From Acanthopleura granulata (lineage: Eukaryota; Mollusca; Polyplacophora; Chitonida; Chitonidae): a stretch of 64,000 nucleotides of DNA. Where the stretch lies: assembly GCA_016165875.1 (NCBI GenBank), contig JABBOT010000015.1, positions 2,280,014 through 2,344,013 on the forward strand, written 5' to 3'. Below the pieces are notes generated by a model that ran no database searches, was not told the origin of the DNA, and was given only the letters and a program-made list of their open reading frames with translations. This document shows positions 1-12,600 of this stretch, piece after piece. Every line of letters begins with the position of its first letter. The stretch's first letter is position 1. The position numbers and the translations under genes were made by a program.

Positions 1-516
1 CCACACAACAGCACATAGTATACACGCAGGTCACATCTCGCAATTCTAAGCAGGCTATTTGTCTTTTTCTGGGATCCAGAGATTTGTGAATCTTGGTGAA
101 AGTCTCCAGATTTGATGAACTGTGATTTGGGGTGTCCAACCCCATCCCCACTCAGATACCGCACTTCTGGGACTAGCCTTCATAGTCTGGGCTGGAAATC
201 AAATCGAGGCCAAACATGCTGGAGGAAATTGTCCAGTCTGCTCGGTGATATTTCTCTTTACGTTTCTCTTTAAATAACAAGATAATCCAACTAACAATAC
301 ATATAGGAACAGAACATAATTCTAATGGGGTGCTGAGAGCTCTTCAGCGCAATCTTGTCTTCCGCCAGGTTAAAGGGTAGCGAGCTGGTTGTTAAATGTG
401 ACACAAATCGTCCTACCTTAACCCAGGCTACAATCACAGCTCCAGGCTGTGACCAATGCTCTTCGTCTTCCAAAAAACAAAAAAAATCACACCAACAACA
501 ATATCAGAGGACTTAC
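1..516. other. Intron of EDEM3-like gene, no exon seen
   Basis: Searched on the minus strand for the next conserved GH47 block (MDSFFLAEMFKYLYLL) and did not find it. A 60-codon open frame at 291-473 shows no family resemblance. Confidence 0.6.
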
Positions 517-641
517 TGATCTTCATGCGACCCTTTTGTCACGTCTTTGATGGCGGCAAATCCACACCGAACTCTGGCGTGCTGTTCCAAGTTCTCCATT
601 ACTTTTTTCCCAACATCCAGGTAATGATGGTCACCTGTTGC
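517..641 (-). CDS. EDEM3: EDEM3-like exon 13 (last in window)
   Basis: Residues 399-440, [20 protein letters not shown] and [17 protein letters not shown]. Acceptor gatttacag, donor GTAAGT. Ends in phase 2; the following exon is not in the window. Confidence 0.93.
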
Positions 642-3600
642 CTGTAAATCACAAAATCGATTTTCATTACTTTGCTCACACCAATTTTTGTGGATTTTAA
701 AGATTTCAAATTTCCAGGTCATTTCAATGCATTTCCTTGCACAAAAGTAACATTTTCAAGCCTACATTGGAATATGTTTTTACACTGACACAAGCTTAAA
801 GCACTTAAAAATAATCGTAATTTGTTGAACTTCCAGTATTTCACCTATTCCCATGACCATCCACAGGTTTCTGGCAGACCTTCCCCTAGAGGAAGCCTGC
901 AAGAGCTGGGCATGAACTCACAGCAACCATGACCACATTGGTGAGAGGTTCCGGAGTCTTTGCACTGCACTAACACATAAATTTAGGCAGATGTTGATAG
1001 AGGTGAATGAATAAGTTATATATGGCCATCATCAAAAATTTCCTTGTTGGGCATAACCTGACTGACTTGAGAAAACAAAGGTCCCTTTTCTTAAGTTTTC
1101 ATTGGAATTTTGATACAAATCTTTGAAGAGTTATTTTATTTCTCTCTTAAGGACAATTTCTTTAAAATCAATACCTTCTTACATTAGCCGAAATGAAAAA
1201 CAAGAAAAGAGAGATCTCTCAAGTGATTAACTCTATTGTTTCTGAGTCAGATTATGCCCAACACAGAATTTTTAAGCCTAGCCTAGTCAAGCATTCGTAC
1301 CTTGTAGAGGAAGTATGTGGACTCGACAAACTCCGGCCTGAGCGGATGCTGACCCCAGTGTACTCGGAAGTCTGTCGTGAAGGCCTGGCAAATAAACAAC
1401 CGTCTGTTACTGACATGTATACAACCTCTACTTTTATCTCTTACATAACAATCATCAGACATTATGAGCTTACTGACTTGTAATGACTTCTGCACTGTTT
1501 TTCCACTGAAAACTGTTCAGAGTGCCAGCAGTTTTCAGATTTCAGCTTTTTTTTTTTTTCAGGCTCAAGAAACGTTCGATTTTTAAAATCTAAAATGATT
1601 TTGTTATAAAAGCCTTTGACAACACATCAGGCCTTCTGTGTCTCTCTGAACCTCTTCACAAAATTATCTTCACATGTAAGGGGCAAAATATAAACTTGGT
1701 GTGTCAGTATTTGAAAAGGGAGACAACTGATACCTCTGGAAGAAAGTTGTGTCTTTGCATGACTTGATAAAGCATCTCATGAGTCTCTATTGCTGGGCGA
1801 ATGTCACCTTTTAATACCTGATAATGAGAAAATTGGTGAGTTAATTTGTGTACATAGAGTATGATTCATCAAGTATACCTCATACAAGTCAACCTCATAT
1901 AGATTGGCTATTGTCTTGCTTATATCCCCAAAACAGGGAAGTTTCGAGATTGAACTCTTTTATCGCTAATGGTAAGAAAAGCCCTGCTGTACCATGTGAC
2001 CTGTCAAAAATGTTTGGCAACTATTTCAGATTACATTTACTATAAAATGGGCATCTAAGAAAATTTTCAAAAAAAGTTACCTTAAGAAGATGTACGACAG
2101 GGAACACTGAGGAGCTGGAAGTTTTTTAATTAAAGAATCTCCTGATTGAAGGAGAGGTCGTTTGTACCTCCCTAACACGCCTAGACAGGTGAACAGTAAA
2201 TTAAAATCAACAAACTTGCCTGACATTTTTTACCGCTCACTTGACACAGTTGAACTCTTTTTACCTTCTATGACAAAAGAGTTCGAACTTGAAACTCCCC
2301 TATTGTGCATGCAGGCTAGAGACAAACTACTGGCAGGACAGCTGGTGGTTCTGTTATAAACCTTCATTGCTCAGAGTTATACGCCCACTGTGTCTTTACA
2401 TAAAGGATTTTTTGTGAAGTCAACAAGTTGCGCAGTCAAATTTTGTTTGCTACCTGTAAGTCTGATAGTCTGTGTAATGGGTAGTTTTACTTTACGCCAG
2501 GTGCAATCTGAAGCACTGTTCCCATTGTCAACCAAACATATGTAAATTTCAAAATGAACATGGCTCTGGGGAACTTTCTGCTCGTCTTTGAGGGATTTTA
2601 TTTGCTGATACTCTTCGCTATTTACCAAGTGGCTGTGTATCTGATGAAACCAATAAAAAGTACTCTACACACTGTTATTTTTCAATAGAAGTCATGAAGA
2701 GGAAAAGGAATAGTGCAGAATAAATCTTACTTAAGAGCACAGTGGTGATAAACAGGATAGGTTCACGAACATAACCTGCAGACGCTGTATGTAGGTGACC
2801 TTCTGGGTGTGGCTGACCGGCAGGTGTGACTTACTTGTAATCCTGGCCAGAAGGCCAGCAAGGAGTCCATGTAATGTCTGGAACTGGCCTGAGGCTTATG
2901 CATCTGAACATCCACCAGTAACGGTCCCTGACTGATGTACTTCATCACTGCATCATAATGCTGAAAACACAACAACGATGTTGACACCACTTTGTAATGC
3001 TGCAACAGCAACACTGACACCACTTAGTAATTCTGCAACATCAACACTGACACCACTTTGTAATGCTGCAACAGCAACAATGACACCACTTTGTAATGCT
3101 GCAACAGCAACACTGACACCACTTTGTAATGTTGCAACAGCAATACTGACACCACTTTGTAATGCTGCAACAGCAACACTGACACCACTTTGTAATTCTG
3201 CAACAGCAACACTGACACTGCATTGGAATGCTGAAACAACAACAACGTTAGACCTGCTCAATGTTCAGGCCAAAGGACCACAACGCTGTCTCAGACTTTA
3301 TGTCGGATGTAGTCTCGACTTCAAAACAGTTCCCTGCGCTAAAATTGCGACTTATCTTAAGGTTTTTTACTTAAATACTAAGAGTAGTCTGAAGTCATTA
3401 TGACAAAAGTGAAAATTTGCGCTTAAGTTAAAATCAATGTTCACGAATTACATCACCGGTTAAAAGTAAGCTTGACTCCAGTCTAAGACAGCTTTGTGAT
3501 CCTGGAGCCAGATCAGTCCTGTTTTCTAACTTTATTTTAACATCTGATTGTTGTCAAGGCTATTAAGAAGTGGAAGAAACACCACTGTCAAGAGGAGCCT

Positions 3601-6600
3601 CCATGGATCAGTCAGATAGCGCACCAGCGCAGTGTAATGACCCAGAAGCCTCCCACCAACGTAATCGCTGTGAATTAAATTTTAATATTTAATTTGCTTG
3701 ACACATAATGTCAAAGGAAAGCAGAGCAAAGAATTTCGGATTTCGGTCTTCATGTACATTGTATGCCTTGAACTTCAATCATTGTCAATCGCCTGTCCTT
3801 CCCCAACCTAATCAGTTCCAGACCTAAATTTTCATCCCCCTTTCTTATTTAAAAAAAAATCCTGACCAAAACCTAGACTCTTACCAGTTTACTCAACTTT
3901 AATGAAACTGAGCCCATGTATATGTTAACGTCGGATGATTTTTGCCTGCAGCTGTTTACTGAAGACCTCCCTGCTCACCTCAGACTGGCCAGAGCACTTA
4001 CTTTGTTGAACCTGTCCAGGTATGTGTCATCTCCCAGTAAAATGTACGCCTTTAACACATACTCGTAGTAAGAGTCGATGCCAGCACCAACTCCACTGTC
4101 TGCAAAACATGATGAAACAGAGCTTGGATAAAAACACTGAGCACCTGCAGGTGAGAGCCCTGCCCTCAAAGTGAACGCCTTGAATAAACAAGAAGAATAC
4201 AGTTTTTAATTCAGACAAATTTTTGGCTGCCAAACATTTAGGCTAGAGAAAAAAAAATGTTTGTTACAATGAACCCACTACAAGGATTATGATAAATACG
4301 CCACTTAAGGAGTTAGTGGGAAACATTACATACCGCATTAAAGCCTTTGTCAAAATTTGTCCAAGTGAACACATCTTAACATGTGCTTTTCTGGTTTATG
4401 GCTAAACATGAATCTGACGATGTACTACCGTGGTTATACAAAAAAATGTCCCTGTCTATTTCTCCGAAACGGAAGAATGAAGAAGATGAGGAATAACAAT
4501 ACGGAAGTTCTATGTTCAAACTGTTTTATATGTGAAGGTTAAAAATGTCACACCGTAATATGACATGAGTCAGAAAATTTGAGCAACCATTTTTAATTGC
4601 ATTTACTAGAACATGGCCGTCTAAGTTTAAGAAAAAGTTATTCGAACGATGGAGAAAACTGAGAGGTTCAAAGTTTGTGATGAAGTTTGTGAAGAAAATA
4701 AATGTGATCTGTACCTCTCGAAAACGGGGAGATACGTAACTGTGAAATTCATGTCCACAAAAGTCGCCCAAGATTTTGGACAAGTCACGTGAGACAATTG
4801 AACTGTTTTTCACCTTTGGCAAGAAAACAGTTCGAGGTCTAAATTCTCTGATTAATGAAGGAAAGAAAATATAGCCGTACCTCTCCTGACCCAGTCTCCA
4901 CTGTGTATATTGATGACCGTTCCCACCAGGTCAGTGGAACGGTGACGCTGACGCCAGATGAAGTCCATCGCTTTCCTCGCTTTCTCCTGAAGTGACAACA
5001 AATCAGTCCATGTGTTACATGGAACAACCACTCAAAAATGAAGTTGTAGTGAGTGACAGGAGCAAATTTTTTTCCCTTAAAATTAAACGGTCAAATGTTT
5101 TGATTGTATGGTGGACTGTATGGGCCATACTGACCAAGCTGACGCACAGTGACGTCAGAAATTTCTTTCAGCTGTTAAACAGCCCCTGATTGTTATATGT
5201 TTACCTTCTACATTCATATACATGGACTAATACATCTGTATCTGTATTTAAGGTGGAAATATGATGTGACTGTCTTCTTCTTTGCTGGTAGAGACCAAAA
5301 TTAACTCTAAAGAGAAGCCATATAAATTTTATTAAGATTATGGTTTTTGAGTTCTAACCAAATTTGGTTCCGTTACTTCGTTTTAAACATGGGCGCCTGT
5401 ATTACTTGCTTTTGTATGTTCTCATTGTCTCAATAACCACATTTTAATTGCTTTTGTATGTTCTCATTGTCTCAATAGCCATATTTTAACTGCTTTGGTA
5501 TGTTCTCATTGTCTCAATAACCATATCCTAATCTCTGGTTTAAACATGTTCTCACCCCAGCATGGCTGAAAATATTGCCAAAGTTGTTAAGCCATAATCA
5601 TTCATTCATACTTAAGAGAAGCGGTTCAGTGGATACAGTATTAATGTGGCCTAAACTGTTATGGACAGACAGACGGACAGTGCCATACCATAATGTGACT
5701 CATTACACAGACATGTCATGAAGGAAAAGAAAAATACAACAAAAACCCGCCACACGTACCTCAAAGACAGGGTCCCCTGTCAACCTGCTGAGGGCAGCGA
5801 ACTCTAGAATCATCGTGCCCGCACACGCAGTACAAGTGTCCTTCTCGTGACCCGTGCGGGCAACCTGCTTGGCCAAGCCATACTTCAGGTTGACCTGTAT
5901 GATAAAAGCAAGAAAAATGTCATCGTATGATGAACAGTAAACAAGACAGTATGTAGGAGAAGGAAAAAAAATTATAAACGCAAAAAACAAAACAATACAC
6001 ATACATGTAATATCCAAAATTATACACCGCATTCAAATACCAGATCAAATTTCAGTCTCACTGTAAGGCCATCCTTTAAAGAGTCCTTGTTGCTGGTAAC
6101 ACAACCCTATCACAAAAAATAGGGTCTGTCTCTAGGGAAATGTCTTTTTTATTATTCTTGCTAATGATATAGGCAAGGATTTTAAAGAAATTTACATGGG
6201 GAGAAAAAATAAATAACATTCCATCTAACAACCCAATAAACATTTTAGATTAAGGGTGGTTCGGTCACATTACCTACACCAAACATATTTTAATGATGAC
6301 CCAATATTGGATGACATGTAGATACATGTGGAACGTATGTACAAGAGCAAGTAGCTTGACACAAACAGTATGCTCCTGGCATTTTTAAATGATACTTACC
6401 TTCAATTTTTTACACAATAAAGTATCTTGAAGAACTAGGTGAAAAAAATTCATTGGTATGATAAACATTTCAATCATGTGTACATAAAAAAGACTCCACC
6501 TCTTAGGTGTGGTGAATTCCTCCAATATGTAAGTCAAGATCTACAGAATTACAGAATTCTGTTTGAGCTATAATTATACCTTGAATGATTTGATGAAGTC

Positions 6601-9600
6601 GCCCCATTCTGACAACATACTGCACCTATTTATTACCTGTAACACCTTTTGTGTAATACTTTACAGTTACATTAATTTTCCTGAAATTAATTTGACCAAA
6701 CTTGTCAAGTGTTGTCAAGGACCAGTCCACTTAGACAGTGTCCGTGGGACTCACCCGTGGGAAAGGCATTCCCGTGCTGGTGTTGAAGGCGGGCAGAAGT
6801 CGCTGACCCACGTCCTTTGCCATGAGAAGCAGTTCCCCGTTGTACCACGTCATCCCCTGACGTTTCTTCTTCAGGAAAACCGCTGCGCAGTGAGCCCCCA
6901 GTAAACCCCTGACAAGGCAAGGCACAGTGGATGAGGCATGGCTGGTTCATTCATTGACTGAGGGATTTTTGTTAAACACCATACCCTCAGTACTCGCGAG
7001 TTATTCACGGATACAATTATGGCATTCAGTTTTAAGGGTGGGCCTGTAGGAAGGGAGACTGCATTAAACATACCGTGGATACAGGTGTAGTGCTAAATGT
7101 GTATTGATATAGGCCGTAACCATACAACAATCAGAGGCTGTTAAACAGCCAGAAGGCATGTGTGACATCATAATCCTTCAGCCTGTTCAATATGGTTCAT
7201 AAAGTCCTCCATACAATCAAAACATTTGACTGTCAGAGAAGGCATTTTCAGACTTTTCCAGTTATTTATGCTCTTTTCACTTATCATATTTGCATGGTCT
7301 TTCTTTCTAAGACACACACAGACAGTCACTACTTACCCTAATACTCTTATGTTGGTTTCAAATACTGACACAACAATGTCGCTATCAAAGCGTGCTTCTT
7401 TGATCACATTTTTCACCGCTTTCTCAAATCCTTCCAAATCGCCTAACACCTGAAAGGTAAAACAACAACAAAACATATCTGTGAATAAATTCTTTGGAAA
7501 ATACATAAGACAGATATACAAACAATGCATTAGGAGAAATGTCCACATAAGTCTTGTATGTCTATATTGAACTCAAACATCCCTATACATGTAATGTCCC
7601 AGTAACAGTACACTACCCAATAAACCTGCAATTTATAAACTTGGGAAAAAGGCAACTTCAATAGGGGAGTTTCAAGTTCGAACTCTTTTGTTGCAGAAGG
7701 TCAAAAGAGTTCCACTGTGTCATGTGTTTTGTTAAAAATGTCAGGCAATTTTGTTGACTAATTCACTGATCACCTGTCTGAACGTGTTAGGGAAGCACAA
7801 ACGACCTCTCCTTTAATCAGTAGCAATTCAAATTCTCCAGCTCCTTACTTCTCCCTATCCCATATCTAGTCTAAATAACTTTTTTTGAAACTTTTCTTAG
7901 ACGCCCATGTTATAGTAAATGTAATCAGAAATAGTTGCCAAACATTTTTGACAGGTCACATGGTACAGTAGGGCTTTTCTTGCCTGTGGAGATAAAAGAG
8001 TTCGAACTTGAAACTCCCCTATTAAAGGCTGAGCACAGTGGTTTCCCCCACACATTATACTGGCTAACATCATATTGGAGAGAATGCTTTTAAAATGACA
8101 AAGTTTAACAACAATCAAATAAATCAGCCCGGCACATTTACACGTACCAGCTCAACAGATTCCATAAAATACATTTTATCCCATCTTTTACAGCCAAACT
8201 GCAACATTTGATCTGACAAATCATGCAGTGATGTCTGCGTAAGCGAAACGAAAAGGTGCCGCTAACAGTATCATGACTTCAACTGTATAATAGTCCGAAA
8301 ATGGCCACTAGAGTCTACTATGACTCTGATTGGTGCTGTAGCAGCTCAAGTTCAAGCTTATCGAGTGACTATGCAAGTAAACGTTCATACACATATATAT
8401 AACACGTTACCAGTTTGTTCACGAAGATGTCATTGCAAAAGGCAGGTATGAACGACAGACTACGCAGCTTTGGCCAGAATTGTATTTACGTGAAAGTTCT
8501 CCTTGGTGAGTATAAGGCTGTTTATTTTTTTTTTTACAATGTACATTTCTCTATTCAAACTTTTAAAGCAACCAGTGCTGGGGCCTGTGATATGCTAAAC
8601 AATTATTTTCTGATCCACCTCGAGGGCCTCCGTGGATCAGTCGTTTAGCGCGCTATTGCAGCACAATGACCTGAAGCCTCCCACCAATGCGGTCGCTGTG
8701 AGTTCAAGACCAGCTCATGCTGGCTTCCTCTCCGGCCGTATGTGGGAAGGTCTGCCGGCAACCTGTGGATGGTCGTGGCTTTCCCCCGAGCTCTACCCGG
8801 TCTCCTCCCACCATAATGCTGGCCGTCGTCGTATAAGTGAAATATTCTTGAGTTGGGCATAAAAAACTAAATAAATAAATAAATAAATCTGATCCACCTC
8901 CATGAGCCTCACTAGCAGACTGAGACAGAGAGAGACGTGGCAGATTTTGAAACGTTTCACCTTCACCACTGAAATCTCTGCACACACGAGTGCTAGTTCT
9001 ACAGTCAAGATAAACATCACTGACCCAGAGGAAAGTACAGCAGTATACATGGCACACAGATACGATTATCCAGCCATCACTAGGAGCCAAAATGAAATCT
9101 CACAGCTGGTACGTTTCAGGATCAATACAGGCACAATATCATCTGATCATTATAATGTCATTATTAATGTTTTCTGCAACAGCTCATTTTACATCAGAAA
9201 TATTTCTGTGTAAATTTATCAAAACTTATATTGGTTTTTCCTTATTTACAGACACATCTTACATAATACTAGAATCAGAAAAAAAAATCAAATTTTCAAT
9301 CATTTTTGTGCAACAGGTAAATATTTTTCTTGCTTATAAAGTTGCTTGTGAATTTGTTCAGGTTTCAGGCAGTAAAGTACAATTATAATCCTTTTTAACA
9401 CCTAAAGATCGCATGCTGAGCAAGGATATTTGTAATTTCACATCTACTGACCAACTGATGCCTGAACCATTCCTCATCTGATCCTTTATACATGTATTTA
9501 TTCAATCGGTGTTTTACTCCACACTGAAGAATATTTCACTGAAATGACCGGCCATCAATATGGCCAGAGAAAACCAGGCAGAGCCCGACAGAAAATCACG

Positions 9601-12600
9601 ACCATCTACGAGATGCTGGCAGACTTCCCACGTACGGTCGGAGAGGAAGCCAGCATCGGCTGGGCTTGAACTCATGGATATAGCATTGGCTCTGGAGTCA
9701 CTGTTCTGCAGAAGCATGCTAACCACTCAACTGCAGAGGCACCTAACATCCTTTTAACGGTAAAGCTAACTTACAACTACATGAATATGTAAGTCATTTT
9801 ATAGTGAAAACCATATGTACAGTAGTTCTACAAAAGCTTATGGCAGGACAGACTGAGCGAACAGTCAACAACATAATACAATCCACCAATACTTTTATTT
9901 TACTTCATTTGATTGGTGTTTTATGCCGTACTTAAGAATGTTTCACCCATATACTGGTGGCCAGCATTATGGTGGCAGGAAACAGGGCAGAGCCCGTGGG
10001 AAACTCACAACCATTGGCAGGTTGCTGCAAACCTTCCCACGGCTGGAGAAAAAGCCAGAATGAGCTGGGCTTGAACTCACATGGACCGCATCAATGACAG
10101 GCACCTTGGTCATTACGCTGTGCTGGTACGTTAACCCCCTTGGCCACGGAGGCCCCCCATCAACACTAATGATGTACAAAAACATTAACTATACAACAAA
10201 AACTGCAGTGTCTGTCACTGATAAACTACATCTTAACTAATTCTTCTAACTTTTAGGACAGATATTACAATAGCTGAACACAAATAAATTACACCTGTCT
10301 CTCCTTTTTTTATTTTTGAAAAATAAAGACTGTACACGTTGCTCGTTAGACGGATTAATCACATGAGAAAAGAGAAACTGGGTATTACATGTATTACATG
10401 TACATTGATTAAAGAGGGCCGCCCCCACGTCCCAAAAATGAATAGAATTAGGGCATCTGAATACACACAACAGTTACCTGTACTGTCATATACTTACCAC
10501 TAATGTATCTAGAGCATCTATCAGGGTTAGAGTAAAACTAAAACAGAGCAAAAGATAAGACTGGCGTTAAACTTTCCTTGTGAATGCGTCACAGTAAGCA
10601 AAAGTTTACTCCATTCATATGATTTTTTTTTTGAATTTCCATTATAAATTGGCACGAATACACCTACAGAAAACCACACATTAAAATTATTGGGGCAAAT
10701 CACAAAATGTTATAAAAGTAACCTTCTGTTTCAATTTTTACTGGGACTGAACAAATGACATTCAAAATTTTTCACAGCGAAGATGTGACACAGGAATTTT
10801 CACAGATACAATGTACATGTATACAAATCTATATGTCATCAGAGATCACAGAAAGCTATCCCGATGAGGCGACTCACTTCCCCAGGGCGTCATCGATGTC
10901 TCCCCGACTGGGTTCCGTTCCCCGGTTTCTCCCCTTACAAGTTAGGGGCATCAGCTCATCATACGGGAAGGCATAGTTCTGAAACACACCCGCACGACAT
11001 GCCAGTCATTCAACAGGAATCTGTACACCTTAAAGTGTATATGATCTATAAAATGCACTAACCAAAGTCTCTGATGAGACAGTAGCTTTACTGGTTGGAA
11101 CAAAATCATCACACAGCCAATTACAAAATCAAAGCTGTTATCTAACAACGCTGCCAGGGTCCAAGCTATTACCAATTTCCCATATCTGGTAGTCCCCATG
11201 ATAATTTCATGGTAATAAAAAAGAGAAAAAACTGAAAAGAATGAAATGGATTTGAATCTGTGACAGCCAGGTATCATATACAATGGGCTTCCAAATAAAA
11301 ACCAGTGTGGAAGCAATGCAGCTTTGATCTTTTCCTCACAGCCAATAACAAACGACATAAAGACCACAGTGGAGCAAGGTTTGATTTCCATTTTCATGGT
11401 AACTGAACTCAACGATTTCCGGCTTTACAACTATAAAGGTTTCCTAACACATATAGGGGAATTTCTGTTTTTTCGCAGTCTACAATTTTCAACACAACAG
11501 CTATGACGGTTTTCTGTCATGTGACCTCCAAATAAGTGAAAAAACTACACTTTTTGAACTTGGATCATAATTTGCGTCAAAAGTATACATGACAGGAAAT
11601 AAAAGAGTTCAGATTTTTGACCAGGACATCAAACTACATCGGATAGCATAAAGTGCCTAATAATTCCATGACACTTGAAAAAAAAGACAGAAAAAAGACT
11701 AGCAGGATTTAACTGGATTTGAAACTATAAAGACTGCTACATGTAAGTACAATGCAAGTCTGCATTAACCACACCCCTTTGGTGAAAGTGATATGACCCC
11801 AGAGACCTTTGCGAAGTATTGACAACATGGTCATACCATTTCATCCAAAGGGGTATTGCGAAAAATATCAGGCACCTATCTCCAGGCTAGCAATGTTAAC
11901 TGGGGCTAGGGTGAAAGCCAGTGAAAAGAAAACAAACAGATACCAGGACTGTGCCAATGTTGGGAGAGAGTGTTAATTTGATCTAATGTTCTGGGCAGGA
12001 CACCATCTGGCCAGCCAAACCATAGTAAAGGCTTTGATGACATCGCAGAAAGCTCCTATATCATTCAAAAACTTTAAAACTATACAATGCACAAAAACAA
12101 TTCTTTGAAATTTGTAATTCTGACATCATGGAGTACCAGATAGCATGTTTGTTTCATCATTTTAAGCAGTATATAGACATGACATATTTTTTACCAAACT
12201 ATAAAGGTCAATTATGGACAACCAATCATCAAAATGGAAAACTGATCCTACGAATTATGTACCTTGATGTAGTCTACACTTGAACTACATTTAGTTGAAA
12301 TCAGATAAAAACTGTAGAAGTAGCGTTTTCAAAACGTTAACACATTTTGGATAAACTAACAGACAGATGGACAACCGATAACGAAAAATCAATATTATGA
12401 ATTATGTATCTTGATATCGTCTACACTTGACCCAAGTTTCGTTCAAATTGGACAAAAACTGTAGGAAGAGTAGCGTTTTGAATCCGGACAGACAGACAGA
12501 TGGATGCTGGACAACTTGCTAAAACATAAACTCTTCTGGTCTTTGACCAGTAGAGCTAAAAATGATCTAAAATTAGCACAGAAATTTTTGAAGGCAAATC

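Noticed and set aside
2978..3403. 141-codon plus-strand frame ([11 protein letters not shown] repeats)
   Set aside because: It is the translation of the 33-bp minisatellite and lies antisense to the EDEM3-like gene; no start context or homologue.
8632..8862. Open frames in SINE copies (here, 21436-21702, 56773-57027 and others)
   Set aside because: The recurring peptide [16 protein letters not shown] is the translated SINE body, not a gene.
10951..11412. 153-codon minus-strand frame
   Set aside because: It only overlaps the start of EDEM3-like exon 3 in a different frame; the rest is intron.
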